Shown in pieces: positions 1 to 10,499 of a DNA stretch of 64,000 nucleotides; within the stretch, counting starts at the first letter, position 1; each line of letters begins with the position of its first letter. The DNA comes from Streptomyces flaveus. Lineage in GTDB: Bacteria > Actinomycetota > Actinomycetes > Streptomycetales > Streptomycetaceae. The position numbers were made by a program, and so were the translations under genes. The stretch lies in NCBI RefSeq assembly GCF_014647675.1, contig NZ_BMPQ01000001.1:311349-375348 (forward strand). Direction: 5' to 3'. The notes under the pieces were generated by a model. The model had not been told where the DNA came from and made no database searches. It saw nothing but the letters and a program-made list of their open reading frames with translations.

Positions 1-1959
1 GTCGGCGGCAAGTCCCTCAAGGAGATCGCCAACGAGCGTCGTACGCCCGCCGGGAAGCGGGACCCGCTGCCGGTCGAGCAGGCCTGCGCGTACGGCATCG
101 AGGCGCTCGAGGCGCTCGGGCATCTGCACAGCCGCAACCTGCTGTACTGCGACTTCAAGGTCGACAACGCGATCCAGACCGAGGACCAGCTCAAGCTGAT
201 CGACATGGGCGCGGTGCGCAGGATGGACGACGACGAGTCGGCCATCTACGGCACGGTCGGCTACCAGGCGCCGGAGGTCGCCGAGCTCGGCCCGTCGGTC
301 GCCTCCGACCTCTACACCGTCGCCCGTACGCTCGCGGTGCTGACCTTCGACTTCCAGGGCTACACGAACGTCTTCGTGGACTCCCTGCCCGACCCCGACA
401 ACATCGAGGTCTTCCGCCAGTACGAGTCGTTCTACCGGCTTCTCGTACGCGCCACCGACCCCGACCCGGCCCGCCGGTTCGCCTCCGCGCAGGAGATGGC
501 CGAGCAGCTGACGGGCGTCCTGCGCGAGGTCGTGGCGCTGCAGACGGGCCGCCCCCGCCCCTCGCTGTCCACGCTCTTCGGGCCCGAACTGAAGGTCACG
601 GACACGGAGTTGTTCGGGCGGCTGGACGGGGATGTGTCGCGGCTGGGGGCGCGGGCGGTGCCGGTGGGACGGCGGCGCCGGGTGCTTGTCGGGGCCAACG
701 GAGGCCGGGCGCTTGCCGCGGGCAACGGGGGTGCCGCCGTTTCTTCGGGCACCGGAGGTGCCGCGGTGGTGGGCAGCGGAGCCGCTAACGCTCTTGGCGC
801 CGGAGGCGCTGGGCAGGCGGGCGGTCTTGGCGCCGGATCTGCGGGCGCTCTTGGCACCGGAGCCGCAGGGCAGTTGGGCGGCGGAGCCGTCGGCGCTCTC
901 GGCAGCGGAGGCACCGAACCGTCCGGAGGCGCCGGGCAGGCAGGCGGCGGAGCCGCCAATGCCACCCCGGCCCACAGCGCGGCCGGCGCACTCGCGCCGC
1001 CGCCGACCGCCCTGGTCAAGCCCGTCCAAAGCGCGGCCAGCGCCCTCGCGCTGCCGGTCCCCCGGGTCGACCCCGGCGACCCGAACGCCGGTTTCCTCGC
1101 CGCCCTCATGGCGTCCGCGCCCGCGGAGCTGATCTCCGCGCTGCACGCGGCGCCCACCGGCTCCCTGGAGCTGCGGTTGCGCGAACTGCGGGCCCGCCTG
1201 GAGATGGGTGAGCTGGAGAGCGCCACCGGGACACTCGCGGCCCTGGAGACGGACCACCCCGACGACTGGCGGGTGGTCTGGTATCGCGGGGTCGCCGCGC
1301 TCGCGACCGGCGACCACGAGGTGGCGGCGCTGTCCTTCGACGCGATCTACGACGCGTTCCCCGGCGAGCCCGCCCCCAAGCTGGCCCTCGGCCTGTGCGC
1401 GGAGGTCCTCGGGCAGCTGGACAACGCCGCCGAGTACTACCGCCTGGTGTGGACGACCGACCCGAGCTATGTGAGCGCGGCGTTCGGACTGGCCCGCGTA
1501 CAGCTGGCGGCGGGCGACCGGCGGGGTGCCGTACGGACCCTGGAGTCGGTGCCGGAGGCGAACATCCACTACACGGCGGCCCGCGTCGCCGCCGTACGGG
1601 CACGGCTGCGGCACCGGATGAACGCGGCGCCGGACGCTCAGTTCCTGGACGACCTGACCGCGGCGGCGAGCCAGATCGAGGCGCTCGGCGGATACGGTCT
1701 GGACGCGGTCCGCCGCGAGCAGTTGTCCACAGAGGTCCTTGGCTGCGCCCTGGACTGGGTACTCTCCGGGAGCCGGGGTTCCGCGCCACCGAGCACACCG
1801 GCGCGTACCGTACTGCTCGGCAGTGACCTGGACGAGCGAGGCCTCCGTTTCGGTCTGGAGCGCTCGTACCGGACACTGGCCCGGCTCGCCCAAGGTGGCG
1901 AGGAGAGGATCGATCTGGTGGAGCGCGCCAACCGCTACCGCCCCCGGACGTGGGTGTAA
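1..1959 (+). CDS. pknG: PknG-like serine/threonine protein kinase, 5' end outside the window
   Basis: The frame is open from base 1, so only the C-terminal 652 residues are visible. The catalytic loop reads YCDFKVDN (HRDxKxxN-like, with catalytic Asp and Asn), and the usual DFG is DMG, close to the DLG of mycobacterial PknG. The kinase C-lobe runs to about residue 180. Then come the PknG hallmarks EQLTGVLREVVA and LSTLF, and a TPR-like C-terminal region (about 380-560) with VVWYRG, FPGE.APKLAL and SAAFGLARV. Known PknG proteins are soluble kinases linked to glutamate/nitrogen metabolism through FHA partners. An odd feature is a Gly/Ala-rich low-complexity linker at about residues 230-345 between kinase and TPR parts. 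It lies 3 bp upstream of a PP2C gene and in a run with vWA and FHA genes, so the four probably form one signalling unit. The PknG family is clear; the substrate is unknown. Confidence 0.9.
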   Translation, partial: VGGKSLKEIANERRTPAGKRDPLPVEQACAYGIEALEALGHLHSRNLLYCDFKVDNAIQTEDQLKLIDMGAVRRMDDDESAIYGTVGYQAPEVAELGPSVASDLYTVARTLAVLTFDFQGYTNVFVDSLPDPDNIEVFRQYESFYRLLVRATDPDPARRFASAQEMAEQLTGVLREVVALQTGRPRPSLSTLFGPELKVTDTELFGRLDGDVSRLGARAVPVGRRRRVLVGANGGRALAAGNGGAAVSSGTGGAAVVGSGAANALGAGGAGQAGGLGAGSAGALGTGAAGQLGGGAVGALGSGGTEPSGGAGQAGGGAANATPAHSAAGALAPPPTALVKPVQSAASALALPVPRVDPGDPNAGFLAALMASAPAELISALHAAPTGSLELRLRELRARLEMGELESATGTLAALETDHPDDWRVVWYRGVAALATGDHEVAALSFDAIYDAFPGEPAPKLALGLCAEVLGQLDNAAEYYRLVWTTDPSYVSAAFGLARVQLAAGDRRGAVRTLESVPEANIHYTAARVAAVRARLRHRMNAAPDAQFLDDLTAAASQIEALGGYGLDAVRREQLSTEVLGCALDWVLSGSRGSAPPSTPARTVLLGSDLDERGLRFGLERSYRTLARLAQGGEERIDLVERANRYRPRTWV

Positions 1960-1962
1960 TTC

Positions 1963-3273
1963 ATGTCGCAGATGCCCCCGGCGTTGTCGAAGTGCCCCAG
2001 CTGCGAGGAGCCGCTGGACTCGGGCGACCGCTTCTGCGGTGCGTGCGGGTACGACCTGTCGGCCGTGCCCGCACCACCGGACGACAACCCCACGATCACC
2101 ATGAACGGCACGGCGCCGCACCCTCCGTATCCCCCGTCGGCCGCGCCGTCGGTGGACTGGCCGATCGCCCCCGAGACGGACAGCTCCCACCGGCCCGCCC
2201 CCGTGCATGTGCCCTCGGAGATCCAGGGCACCGACTCGGCGGGCCACGAACTCCCGGCCCACGCGTCGGGCGTACGGTTCGACGGGCCTCCGCATCCGGA
2301 CGAGTACACCCTGCAGGCACCCGACCCGCGCACCGCCGACTTCGTGACGACCCCGTCCTCGGGCACCAAGGTATGCGTGGCCTGCCGCGCGGGCCAGGTC
2401 GACCAGGACGGCTACTGCGAGAACTGCGGCCACGCACAACCACGTGAACGGGACCACATGGAACAGGAGTTGGACGCAGTCTCCGCGGTCAGCGACCGGG
2501 GACTGCGCCACCACCGCAACGAGGACGCGTTCGCGATCTCCTCGACCGCGCTGCCCGACGGCTCCTCCGCCGTCGTCGCGATCGTCTGCGACGGGGTGTC
2601 CTCGGCGACCCGCCCGGACGAGGCCTCCCTGGCCGCGTCCCGCGCCGCCAACGAGTCGCTCCTGGAGGCCCTGCCCCGGGGCACGCACCCCCAGCAGGCC
2701 ATGCACGACGCGATCATCGCCGCCTCCCGGGCCGTCAACGCCCTCGCGGGAGCCGCCCCGGCCGAGCACGCCCCGCATCAGAACGCGCCCGCCTGCACCC
2801 TCGTGGGCGCCGTGGTCACCCCCACGCTCCTGATCGTCGGCTGGGTCGGCGACAGCCGCGCGTACTGGGTCCCCGTGGACCGCACCTCCCCCGCGGCCCG
2901 GCTCACCGAGGACGACTCCTGGGCCGCGCAGATGGTCGCCGCGGGTCTGATGAACGAGGCGGAGGCGTACGCGGACGAGCGCGCCCACGCGATCACCGGC
3001 TGGCTCGGCGCGGATGCGTACGAACTGGAACCGCACACCGCTTCCTTCAAGCCGGACCGGCCGGGTGTAGTGGTGGTGTGCACCGACGGACTGTGGAACT
3101 ACGCGGAGGCGGCCGAGGAGCTGGCGCAGGTCACCCCGCTCGACGCCGCGCTCCGCCCGCTGCACAGCGCCCAGGTTCTGGTCGGCCACGCCCTGGACGG
3201 CGGGGGCCACGACAACGTAACAGTGGCCGTCCTGCCGTTCCCGGCCCCGTCGATGGGGGCAGGATCGGCCTGA
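1963..3273 (+). CDS. PP2C-family Ser/Thr phosphatase with N-terminal zinc ribbons
   Basis: A 436-residue protein starting 3 bp after the kinase stop, so probably co-translated. Two Cys4 zinc ribbons lie at about residues 11-30 (CPSC...CGAC) and 137-155 (CVAC...CENC), separated by a Pro-rich linker. The PP2C/PPM fold follows from about 165: RGLRHHRNED (metal-binding Asp), CDGVSSA, VGDSRAYW, VVCTDGLW and GGHDNVTV. These are the metal-coordinating and core motifs of the family, which dephosphorylates Ser/Thr using Mn2+/Mg2+. No membrane segment is seen, so it should be cytosolic. Next to a PknG-type kinase and an FHA protein it is the natural opposing phosphatase. Substrate is inferred only from context. 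Confidence 0.92.
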   Translation: MSQMPPALSKCPSCEEPLDSGDRFCGACGYDLSAVPAPPDDNPTITMNGTAPHPPYPPSAAPSVDWPIAPETDSSHRPAPVHVPSEIQGTDSAGHELPAHASGVRFDGPPHPDEYTLQAPDPRTADFVTTPSSGTKVCVACRAGQVDQDGYCENCGHAQPRERDHMEQELDAVSAVSDRGLRHHRNEDAFAISSTALPDGSSAVVAIVCDGVSSATRPDEASLAASRAANESLLEALPRGTHPQQAMHDAIIAASRAVNALAGAAPAEHAPHQNAPACTLVGAVVTPTLLIVGWVGDSRAYWVPVDRTSPAARLTEDDSWAAQMVAAGLMNEAEAYADERAHAITGWLGADAYELEPHTASFKPDRPGVVVVCTDGLWNYAEAAEELAQVTPLDAALRPLHSAQVLVGHALDGGGHDNVTVAVLPFPAPSMGAGSA

Positions 3274-3391
3274 GGCCGGACAGGGAACGGTCTCTAGGGC
3301 CGGACAGGAACGGCCGTGGACCGGAGGGGACCGGTCCGCTCACCGACATCACCCACAGTTCGTGGGGGTCCTGAGGGGGAGCAAAGAAGGC

Positions 3392-4738
3392 ATGGCCAAT
3401 TTCTCTAAGTCGAACGTGCCGCAGTTCTCGGTGGACGTGTACCAGAACGAGTACCTGCCGGAAGGCGGGCGCGAGGTCAACGCGATCGTGACGGTGACCT
3501 CGACCGGCGGCGGCACCGTCGGGAGTGCGGTCGCCGCGCCGCACCTGTACACACCGGGCCAGGGCCCGGACGCGGCCGTGGCGATCATGGTCGACTGTTC
3601 GGGTTCGATGGACTACCCGCCGACCAAGATGCGCGGCGCCAGGGACGCGACGGCCGCCGCCATCGACGCCGTACGCGACGGAGTGCACTTCGCGGTGATC
3701 GGCGGCACGCATGTGGCCAAGGAGGTCTACCCGGGCGGCGGGCAGCTCGCGGTGGCCGACGCGGGGACCCGCGAGCAGGCCAAGCAGGCGCTGCGCAAGC
3801 TGAGCGCGGGCGGCGGCACCGCGATCGGCACCTGGCTGCGGCTCGCGGACCGGCTGCTGGCCTCGGCGGACGTCACGATCCGGCACGGCATCGTGCTCAC
3901 CGACGGCCGCAACGAACACGAGTCGGCCGAGGACCTCAAGGCCGCGCTGGACGCCTGCGCGGGTCGCTTCACCTGTGACGCGCGGGGCGTCGGTACCGAC
4001 TGGGAGGTCAAGGAGGTCACCGGGATCGCCTCCGCGCTGCTCGGCACCGCCGACATCGTCGCCGACCCGGCGGGTCTGTCCGCCGACTTCACGCAGATGA
4101 TGGAGACGGCCATGGGCAAGGAGGTCGCGGACGTCGCGCTGCGGCTGTGGACGCCGGTGGGCACAGCCATCAAGTTCGTCAAGCAAGTGGCGCCCACGGT
4201 CGAGGAGTTGACCGACCGCCGCACAGAGGCGGGCCCACGCGCCGGAGACTACCCGACCGGCTCCTGGGGAGACGAGTCCCGCGACTACCACGTGTGCGTC
4301 GAGGTGCCCGAGGCGGGCATCGGCCAGGAGATGCTCGCGGCCCGGGTCTCCCTGGTGATCCCGCAGCCCGACGGCCCCGCCCAGCCACTGGGCGCGCAGG
4401 GTCTCGTACGGGCCGTGTGGACCGACGACATGGCGGCGTCCACGTCGATCAACCCGCAGGTCGCGCACTACACGGGTCAGGCCGAACTGGCACAAGTCAT
4501 CCAGCAGGGTCTGGATGCCCGTAAAGCGGGAGATGTCGACGGGGCAACGGCCAAGCTGGGCCGCGCGGTTCAGCTCGCCAGCGTCTCCGGAAACGCGGAT
4601 ACGGCGAAACTGCTTGCGAAGGTGGTGGACGTGGTCGACGCCCCGGCAGGTACTGTGCGACTGAAGGCGAAGGTCGAAGAGGCCGACGAGATGACGCTCG
4701 AGACACGATCGACAAAGACTGTTCGTGTAAAGAAATAG
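3392..4738 (+). CDS. von Willebrand factor A domain protein
   Basis: The ATG at 3392 is chosen over an in-frame GTG at 3362 because it follows an AGAAGG-like ribosome site; this gives 448 residues. The vWA domain (about 55-250) has an intact MIDAS motif DCSGSM near residue 67, VVLTDGRN-type strand and a GTG.DW segment. A beta-rich middle part follows, then a C-terminal helical tail. vWA domains bind protein partners through a metal ion. No signal peptide or membrane segment is visible, so it is probably cytosolic. Between the phosphatase and the FHA protein it is likely an adaptor in the same phospho-signalling unit; that role is inferred. Confidence 0.88.
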   Translation: MANFSKSNVPQFSVDVYQNEYLPEGGREVNAIVTVTSTGGGTVGSAVAAPHLYTPGQGPDAAVAIMVDCSGSMDYPPTKMRGARDATAAAIDAVRDGVHFAVIGGTHVAKEVYPGGGQLAVADAGTREQAKQALRKLSAGGGTAIGTWLRLADRLLASADVTIRHGIVLTDGRNEHESAEDLKAALDACAGRFTCDARGVGTDWEVKEVTGIASALLGTADIVADPAGLSADFTQMMETAMGKEVADVALRLWTPVGTAIKFVKQVAPTVEELTDRRTEAGPRAGDYPTGSWGDESRDYHVCVEVPEAGIGQEMLAARVSLVIPQPDGPAQPLGAQGLVRAVWTDDMAASTSINPQVAHYTGQAELAQVIQQGLDARKAGDVDGATAKLGRAVQLASVSGNADTAKLLAKVVDVVDAPAGTVRLKAKVEEADEMTLETRSTKTVRVKK

Positions 4739-4743
4739 GTGGT

Positions 4744-4764
4744 CCGGCCCCTCTCCGGGGCCGG
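4744..4764 (+). terminator. GC-rich hairpin between vWA and FHA genes
   Basis: TCCGGCCCC and GGGGCCGGA flank a short loop straight after the vWA stop codon, and a second palindrome (CCCCCCGGGG core) lies near 4808-4823. No T-run follows, so it may be an attenuating or RNA-stabilising structure rather than a full terminator. The FHA gene downstream has its own good ribosome site. Confidence 0.4.
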
Positions 4765-4847
4765 AACGACGGACCCGGACCCTGTACCGAGGGGGACGGA
4801 GAACTTCGGCCCCCCGGGGCCGGAAGAAGAAAGGGGGAAGCGCCGAC

Positions 4848-6047
4848 ATGCCGACCTGCCCGAACGGACACCAGTCGGGTTCCGACGACTGGTGCGAGGT
4901 CTGTGGTCACCGCATGGCCGGTGCCGTGCCCCCGCCTCCGCCGCCGCCCCCGGCCGCCGGCTACGGCTATCCGCAGCCCGGCCAGGGCGGGCGCCCGCAC
5001 CTGTCCGCCGTACCGGACCACGGGGCGCCCGAGCCGGAGTACTGCCCGCAGTGCCGCACACCGCGCGAGGGTGCGGCGCCGTTCTGCGAGGAGTGCCGGT
5101 GGAACTTCCTGACGAACACGGCGACCTCGTACACCCCGGCCGCGCCGCCCGGTGGCGGCGGTCCGAACCCGGCGCTGCGGTTCCAGCAGCAGGCGCCCGG
5201 ACAGCACGGTTCCGGCCATGATCCGTACGACTACCAGAGCTCGCGGCCCTCGCAGATGAACCGTCCCGCCGAGCCGCTCTCGCCCTACGGCGGTGACCCC
5301 TCGGGTCAGGGTGGGTACGGCGGCGATCCCTCGGGCCAGGGTGGGTACCCCCGTGGTCCCGGCGACTTCGGTGGTCAGGGTCAGGGCGGGCCCGGTGGCC
5401 CCGGTGCCGCGCAGGCGTACCAGCAGCAGGCTCCGCCCGGATACCCGCAAGAGACCGGGTACCCGCAGGAGACCGGCCACCCGCAGGGTCCGGGCGGGCA
5501 GCCCTACGGAGGCAACGACGACTGGGTCCTCCCTCCGCCGGGCGGCGATCCCGGCGGTCAGGGCCAAGGTCAGGGCCAGGGCGGCTACGGCTACCCGCAG
5601 CCCGGTGCGACGCAGGCCCCGCCCGGGTACCAGCAGCAGCCGATGGCCTGGAACATCACGATCGGGCCCGACCGCGATTACTTCATGGCGATGATGCAGC
5701 GCTCCGGCCCGGAGGCCGCGGGGCTGAACCTGCCCGCGTACTCCCCCGAGCAGCAGCGCCCGCTCATCGGCAACCAGATCACGATCGGCCGCCGTCGCCA
5801 CTCCACGGGCGAGTCCCCGGACATCGACCTGGCGGTGCCGCCGGAGGACCCGGGCGTCTCGCACCAGCACGCGGTCCTCGTCCAGCAGCCGGACGGCAGC
5901 TGGGCGGTCGTCGATCAGAACTCGACGAACGGCACCACCGTCAACGGCGGCGAGGAGCCCATCCAGCCCTTCGTCCCCGTACCGCTGCAGGACGGCGACC
6001 GGGTGCACGTGGGGGCGTGGACGACGATCACGATCCGCAGGGGCTGA
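4848..6047 (+). CDS. FHA-domain protein with N-terminal zinc ribbons and Gly/Gln/Pro-rich linker
   Basis: A 399-residue protein starting at ATG after AGAAAGGGGG. Cys pairs CPNGH...CEVCG (residues 3-20) and CPQC...CEEC (about 66-84) form two zinc-ribbon-like units. Residues about 100-280 are a low-complexity linker with repeated YGGDPSGQGG and GYPQETG units. The FHA domain is C-terminal (about 300-395) with IGRRRHS, VSHQHAV and NSTNGT, the conserved Arg, Ser, His and Asn of phosphothreonine binding. In mycobacteria the FHA protein GarA is the PknG substrate; this protein sits in a PknG cassette and could be an analogous effector. The domains are seen directly and the role is inferred. Confidence 0.9.
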   Translation: MPTCPNGHQSGSDDWCEVCGHRMAGAVPPPPPPPPAAGYGYPQPGQGGRPHLSAVPDHGAPEPEYCPQCRTPREGAAPFCEECRWNFLTNTATSYTPAAPPGGGGPNPALRFQQQAPGQHGSGHDPYDYQSSRPSQMNRPAEPLSPYGGDPSGQGGYGGDPSGQGGYPRGPGDFGGQGQGGPGGPGAAQAYQQQAPPGYPQETGYPQETGHPQGPGGQPYGGNDDWVLPPPGGDPGGQGQGQGQGGYGYPQPGATQAPPGYQQQPMAWNITIGPDRDYFMAMMQRSGPEAAGLNLPAYSPEQQRPLIGNQITIGRRRHSTGESPDIDLAVPPEDPGVSHQHAVLVQQPDGSWAVVDQNSTNGTTVNGGEEPIQPFVPVPLQDGDRVHVGAWTTITIRRG

Positions 6048-6082
6048 GCCGGTACCTGTACTTGTGATCCGTGTGATCTGCG

Positions 6083-7063
6083 TTACGCGAGCGGCCAGGC
6101 GTACGGACCTTCCGGGTCGTCCAGCCAGGCCCACTCGCGTTCGCCGCTGACCGTGATCCCGTACCGCGCGCGTTCCGGCTGCTCCTCGCGCTCCCACAGG
6201 GCCAGGGCCTCGTGCGGGTCGAGGGCGCCCGCGGTGAGGGCCAGCAGGAAGCGGAAGAGTTCCTGCTGGATCGCCCGGCGCGGCAGGCCGCCGTCGGCCG
6301 TGGGCCGCGGTTCTGGCCGCCCGGTGCCGCGCAGGGGCACGAAGTAGGCGGGCGTGAGCAGGAAGTGGCCCTCGGCGTGCTCGGCGTCGCGTACGCGCAG
6401 GTCGATCACGCCGGTCGCGATCGGCGCGAGGATGTGGGCGCCGGGGGTGCACTGGGCGAGCCAGGGGCGCGGGATCGAGGTCACGGCGCAGGTCACGATG
6501 ACGCGGTCGTACGGGGCGTTCTCGGGGCAGCCGCGGGCGCCGTCGCCGGTGACGACGGCCGGGTGGTGTCCGGCGGCGGCCAGATGCCGCCGGGCCGACT
6601 CGGTGATCTCCGGGTCCAGGTCGATGGTGGTGACCCGTTCGTCGCCGAGCCGGTGGGCGAGCAGGGCCGCGTTGTAGCCGGTGCCCGCGCCGATCTCCAG
6701 GACCGTGTTGCCGTCCCGTACCTCCAGCTCCGCCAGCATCTTCGCCATCAGGGACGGCTGACTGCTGGACGAGACCAGCTCGCCGTCGCGCACCCGGGTG
6801 GCCAGCGGCGAGTCGGCGTACGCGCCACGCAGCCAGCGCTCACGCCTGCGCGGGTCGCGGTCCGCGCACCACAGCCGCTCGTAGCCGTCCTCGGCACCGA
6901 CGTAGTAGTACGGCACGAAGAGGTGACGCGGGACACTCTCGAAGGCCTCCCGCCAGACCGGGTCGCTGTCCCAGGCCCCGCCCGCGTCGATCCCACGCAC
7001 CAGCGCCGCCCGCGCCGTGGCGGCGAGGTCGTCCAGGCCATGGCCGATGACGTGCGCGCTCAT
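6083..7063 (-). CDS. Protein-L-isoaspartate O-methyltransferase-like (PCMT family) protein
   Basis: The ATG at 7063 gives 326 residues and follows a GGAGG; the open frame extends further upstream, but that part shows no conserved sequence and would cross the haemoglobin gene. The SAM-binding motif VLEIGAGTGYNAA is at residues 121-133, preceded by SSSSQPSLMAKML, which matches the PCMT substrate-side motif. An acidic motif II (TIDLDPE) follows. PCMT enzymes methylate isoaspartyl residues to start repair; some relatives modify peptides or act on other substrates. The C-terminal third is a family-specific extension. It is transcribed away from the haemoglobin gene. Confidence 0.8.
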   Translation of the reverse strand: MSAHVIGHGLDDLAATARAALVRGIDAGGAWDSDPVWREAFESVPRHLFVPYYYVGAEDGYERLWCADRDPRRRERWLRGAYADSPLATRVRDGELVSSSSQPSLMAKMLAELEVRDGNTVLEIGAGTGYNAALLAHRLGDERVTTIDLDPEITESARRHLAAAGHHPAVVTGDGARGCPENAPYDRVIVTCAVTSIPRPWLAQCTPGAHILAPIATGVIDLRVRDAEHAEGHFLLTPAYFVPLRGTGRPEPRPTADGGLPRRAIQQELFRFLLALTAGALDPHEALALWEREEQPERARYGITVSGEREWAWLDDPEGPYAWPLA

Positions 7064-7203
7064 ACCTCCACTGTGCGGCGCGCGGCTCCCGGAGGCGAGC
7101 GCGTGAACGCGCCGTTCCGGCGGGGCCCAAGCCCTGGGCGGTGGTCCTAAGCCTTGAGTCCTCGGTCTCCCCGTCTGAGACCATGGGACACGTGGCTGCA
7201 ATT

Positions 7204-7223
7204 TCCGGGGGACAACCCCCGGA
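7204..7223. repeat. Perfect 8-bp palindrome upstream of the haemoglobin gene
   Basis: TCCGGGGG and CCCCCGGA are separated by a 4-base loop in the divergent gap 7064-7279. It lies about 60 bp before the haemoglobin start and could be a leader-RNA hairpin, an operator or a scattered palindromic element. Sequence alone does not decide. Confidence 0.45.
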
Positions 7224-7279
7224 CCCCCGGCCGAAAGAGCCAGGGGCTGACCAAAGCGATTTTTGTGAGGCCAACCAAC

Positions 7280-7684
7280 GTGGTCGAGATTCGGCGCGGC
7301 ACGCTTCAGGAGCAGACCTTCTACGAGCAGGTCGGCGGGGAGGAGACCTTCCGCCGCCTCGTCCACCGTTTCTACGAGGGTGTCGCCGAGGACCCGCTGC
7401 TGCGGCCCATGTATCCCGAGGAGGACCTGGGCCCGGCCGAGGAGCGCCTCACGCTGTTCCTGATCCAGTACTGGGGCGGCCCCACCACGTACAGCGAGAA
7501 CCGCGGTCACCCCCGGCTGCGGATGCGCCACGCCCCCTTCACCGTCGACCGTGCGGCGCACGACGCCTGGCTGAAGCACATGCGGGTCGCCGTCGACGAG
7601 CTCGGCCTCTCCGAGGAGCACGAGCACACGTTGTGGAACTACCTGACGTACGCGGCGGCGTCGATGGTGAACACGGCGGGCTGA
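7280..7684 (+). CDS. glbO: Truncated haemoglobin, group II (GlbO-like)
   Basis: The GTG at 7280 sits 9 bp after GTGAGG and gives 134 residues, the usual size; longer in-frame starts have no conserved sequence. The 2-over-2 globin fold is visible: TFYEQVGGEETFRRLV at the start, a short loop with PMYPEEDL, the group II Trp in QYWGGPTTY, and the proximal His in RMRHAPF. Group II truncated globins bind O2 and NO and are linked to oxidative and nitrosative stress. No reductase gene is adjacent. The divergent gap to the methyltransferase holds a palindrome. Confidence 0.93.
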   Translation: MVEIRRGTLQEQTFYEQVGGEETFRRLVHRFYEGVAEDPLLRPMYPEEDLGPAEERLTLFLIQYWGGPTTYSENRGHPRLRMRHAPFTVDRAAHDAWLKHMRVAVDELGLSEEHEHTLWNYLTYAAASMVNTAG

Positions 7685-7720
7685 CGCCGCACTCCCCGCC
7701 GCTCTCCCTGATGCGGACGG

Positions 7721-8410
7721 TCAGCGCACGCTGACGTCCAGCGCCCCAAGTCCCGCCCTGCGTACGGCGATCGAGCCGTACGGTGTGCGCAGCCTGAGCC
7801 ATGCGCCAGAGGAGAGCAGCGTCGGCGCGGGCTCGTCGGGCGTGGCCGGGCGTGCGGGGCGCAGGAAGCCCAGTGACTGTGCCGCGTGTGCGGCCCGTAC
7901 CGGCAGTTCGGTGTCGCCGATCGGCCGGGACCAGATCTCCCGCCCGATCCGGTCCAGTTCGGCGCGGGTACGCAGCTCGGGCGCCAACTCCCCGATACGG
8001 GAGCGGAATTCGGCGACCGCCGAGGCGACCATCGACCGCACCGCGTCCAGCGCGGGCAGCCCCGGCTCCTGCTGCCAGCCGCCGCGCGGCGGCAGCACGC
8101 CGGCCCATGGCGGTCCGGTGACGGCGGTGGGCACGAGGGCCGTGGCCGCCGACTCGTCGAGGGACTCCAGGAGTTCACCGGCCGAGACGGTCACATCGAG
8201 CGAGGCGTCAAGACCGTTCTCGTACGGCTTGGCCAGCCGTGCCGTACGGATCGCCAGCACCTCGAACGACGGGGGCCGGCCGAACACCGCGAGCGCCGTC
8301 CCCGACCCCTGCAACCGCACGGCTGCCGCGCGGTCGTAGTGGATCAGCCGGGCGAGGAAGGCGGCGAGGTCCGCCGCCTCCCCGGCGTCGGCGAGGTGCA
8401 GGGCCGTCAT
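7721..8410 (-). CDS. Conserved actinobacterial hypothetical protein
   Basis: The ATG at 8410 overlaps the stop of the upstream thioesterase gene (ATGA), which fixes this start and gives 229 residues. I do not recognise a named family. The protein is soluble, mixed alpha/beta, with no Cys-rich motif, signal peptide or membrane segment. Coupling to a thioesterase and ettA suggests a three-gene operon on the minus strand, ending convergent with the haemoglobin gene. Function is unknown. Confidence 0.75.
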   Translation of the reverse strand: MTALHLADAGEAADLAAFLARLIHYDRAAAVRLQGSGTALAVFGRPPSFEVLAIRTARLAKPYENGLDASLDVTVSAGELLESLDESAATALVPTAVTGPPWAGVLPPRGGWQQEPGLPALDAVRSMVASAVAEFRSRIGELAPELRTRAELDRIGREIWSRPIGDTELPVRAAHAAQSLGFLRPARPATPDEPAPTLLSSGAWLRLRTPYGSIAVRRAGLGALDVSVR

Positions 8411-8832
8411 GCGGCGACGGCCTCCGAGGGATCTTCGTCGTCCTCGGACTCCGTGTACTCCTCGAGGAAGGCCTTCTCCTCGGCGGTGATACGGCGCGGT
8501 CGCCGCGCCTCGAAGTCGAACGGCACGATCACCGTCGAGGCCCGGACATACACCTGGTCCGGGTCCTTGACCTCGTACGTGATGGTGAACGACGCCGCCC
8601 GGATCTCCGTGACCCACAGCTCGATGTCCACCGGCGTGTGCCGGTGCACCAGCTGCTGCTTGTAGTCGATCTCATGGCGTGCCACCACGGACCCCTGCTG
8701 GAAATCCTTGTCCGGGCGGAACAGGAAGTCGATGCGTGCCTCCTCCAGATAGCGGAGGAAGACCACGTTGTTGATGTGGCCGTACGCGTCCATGTCCGCC
8801 CAGCGCAGCGGGCAGCGGTAGATGTGCCGCAA
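8407..8832 (-). CDS. Acyl-CoA thioesterase, 4HBT hotdog family
   Basis: The conserved sequence starts RHIYRCPLRWADMDAYGHINN, so the likely start is the TTG at 8832, two bases after the ettA stop; this gives 141 residues. DMDAYGHINN holds the catalytic Asp and His/Asn region of 4-hydroxybenzoyl-CoA-type thioesterases, followed by FLRYLEEARIDFLF. These enzymes hydrolyse acyl-CoA in the cytosol; substrate cannot be read from sequence. It is tightly packed after ettA and overlaps the next gene by ATGA, so translation is likely coupled. The acidic C-terminal tail (ESEDDEDPSE) is a small oddity. Confidence 0.85.
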   Translation of the reverse strand: MRHIYRCPLRWADMDAYGHINNVVFLRYLEEARIDFLFRPDKDFQQGSVVARHEIDYKQQLVHRHTPVDIELWVTEIRAASFTITYEVKDPDQVYVRASTVIVPFDFEARRPRRITAEEKAFLEEYTESEDDEDPSEAVAA

Positions 8833-8834
8833 GA

Positions 8835-10499
<1,665 letters not shown>

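Noticed and set aside
3131..4849. A minus-strand open frame opposite the vWA gene
   Set aside because: Antisense shadow of a gene with a clear MIDAS motif; Arg/His/Val-rich without domains.
7064..7627. The upstream extension of the methyltransferase frame (to 7627)
   Set aside because: It runs antisense through the haemoglobin gene and has no conserved sequence; the GGAGG-preceded ATG at 7063 is the sensible start.
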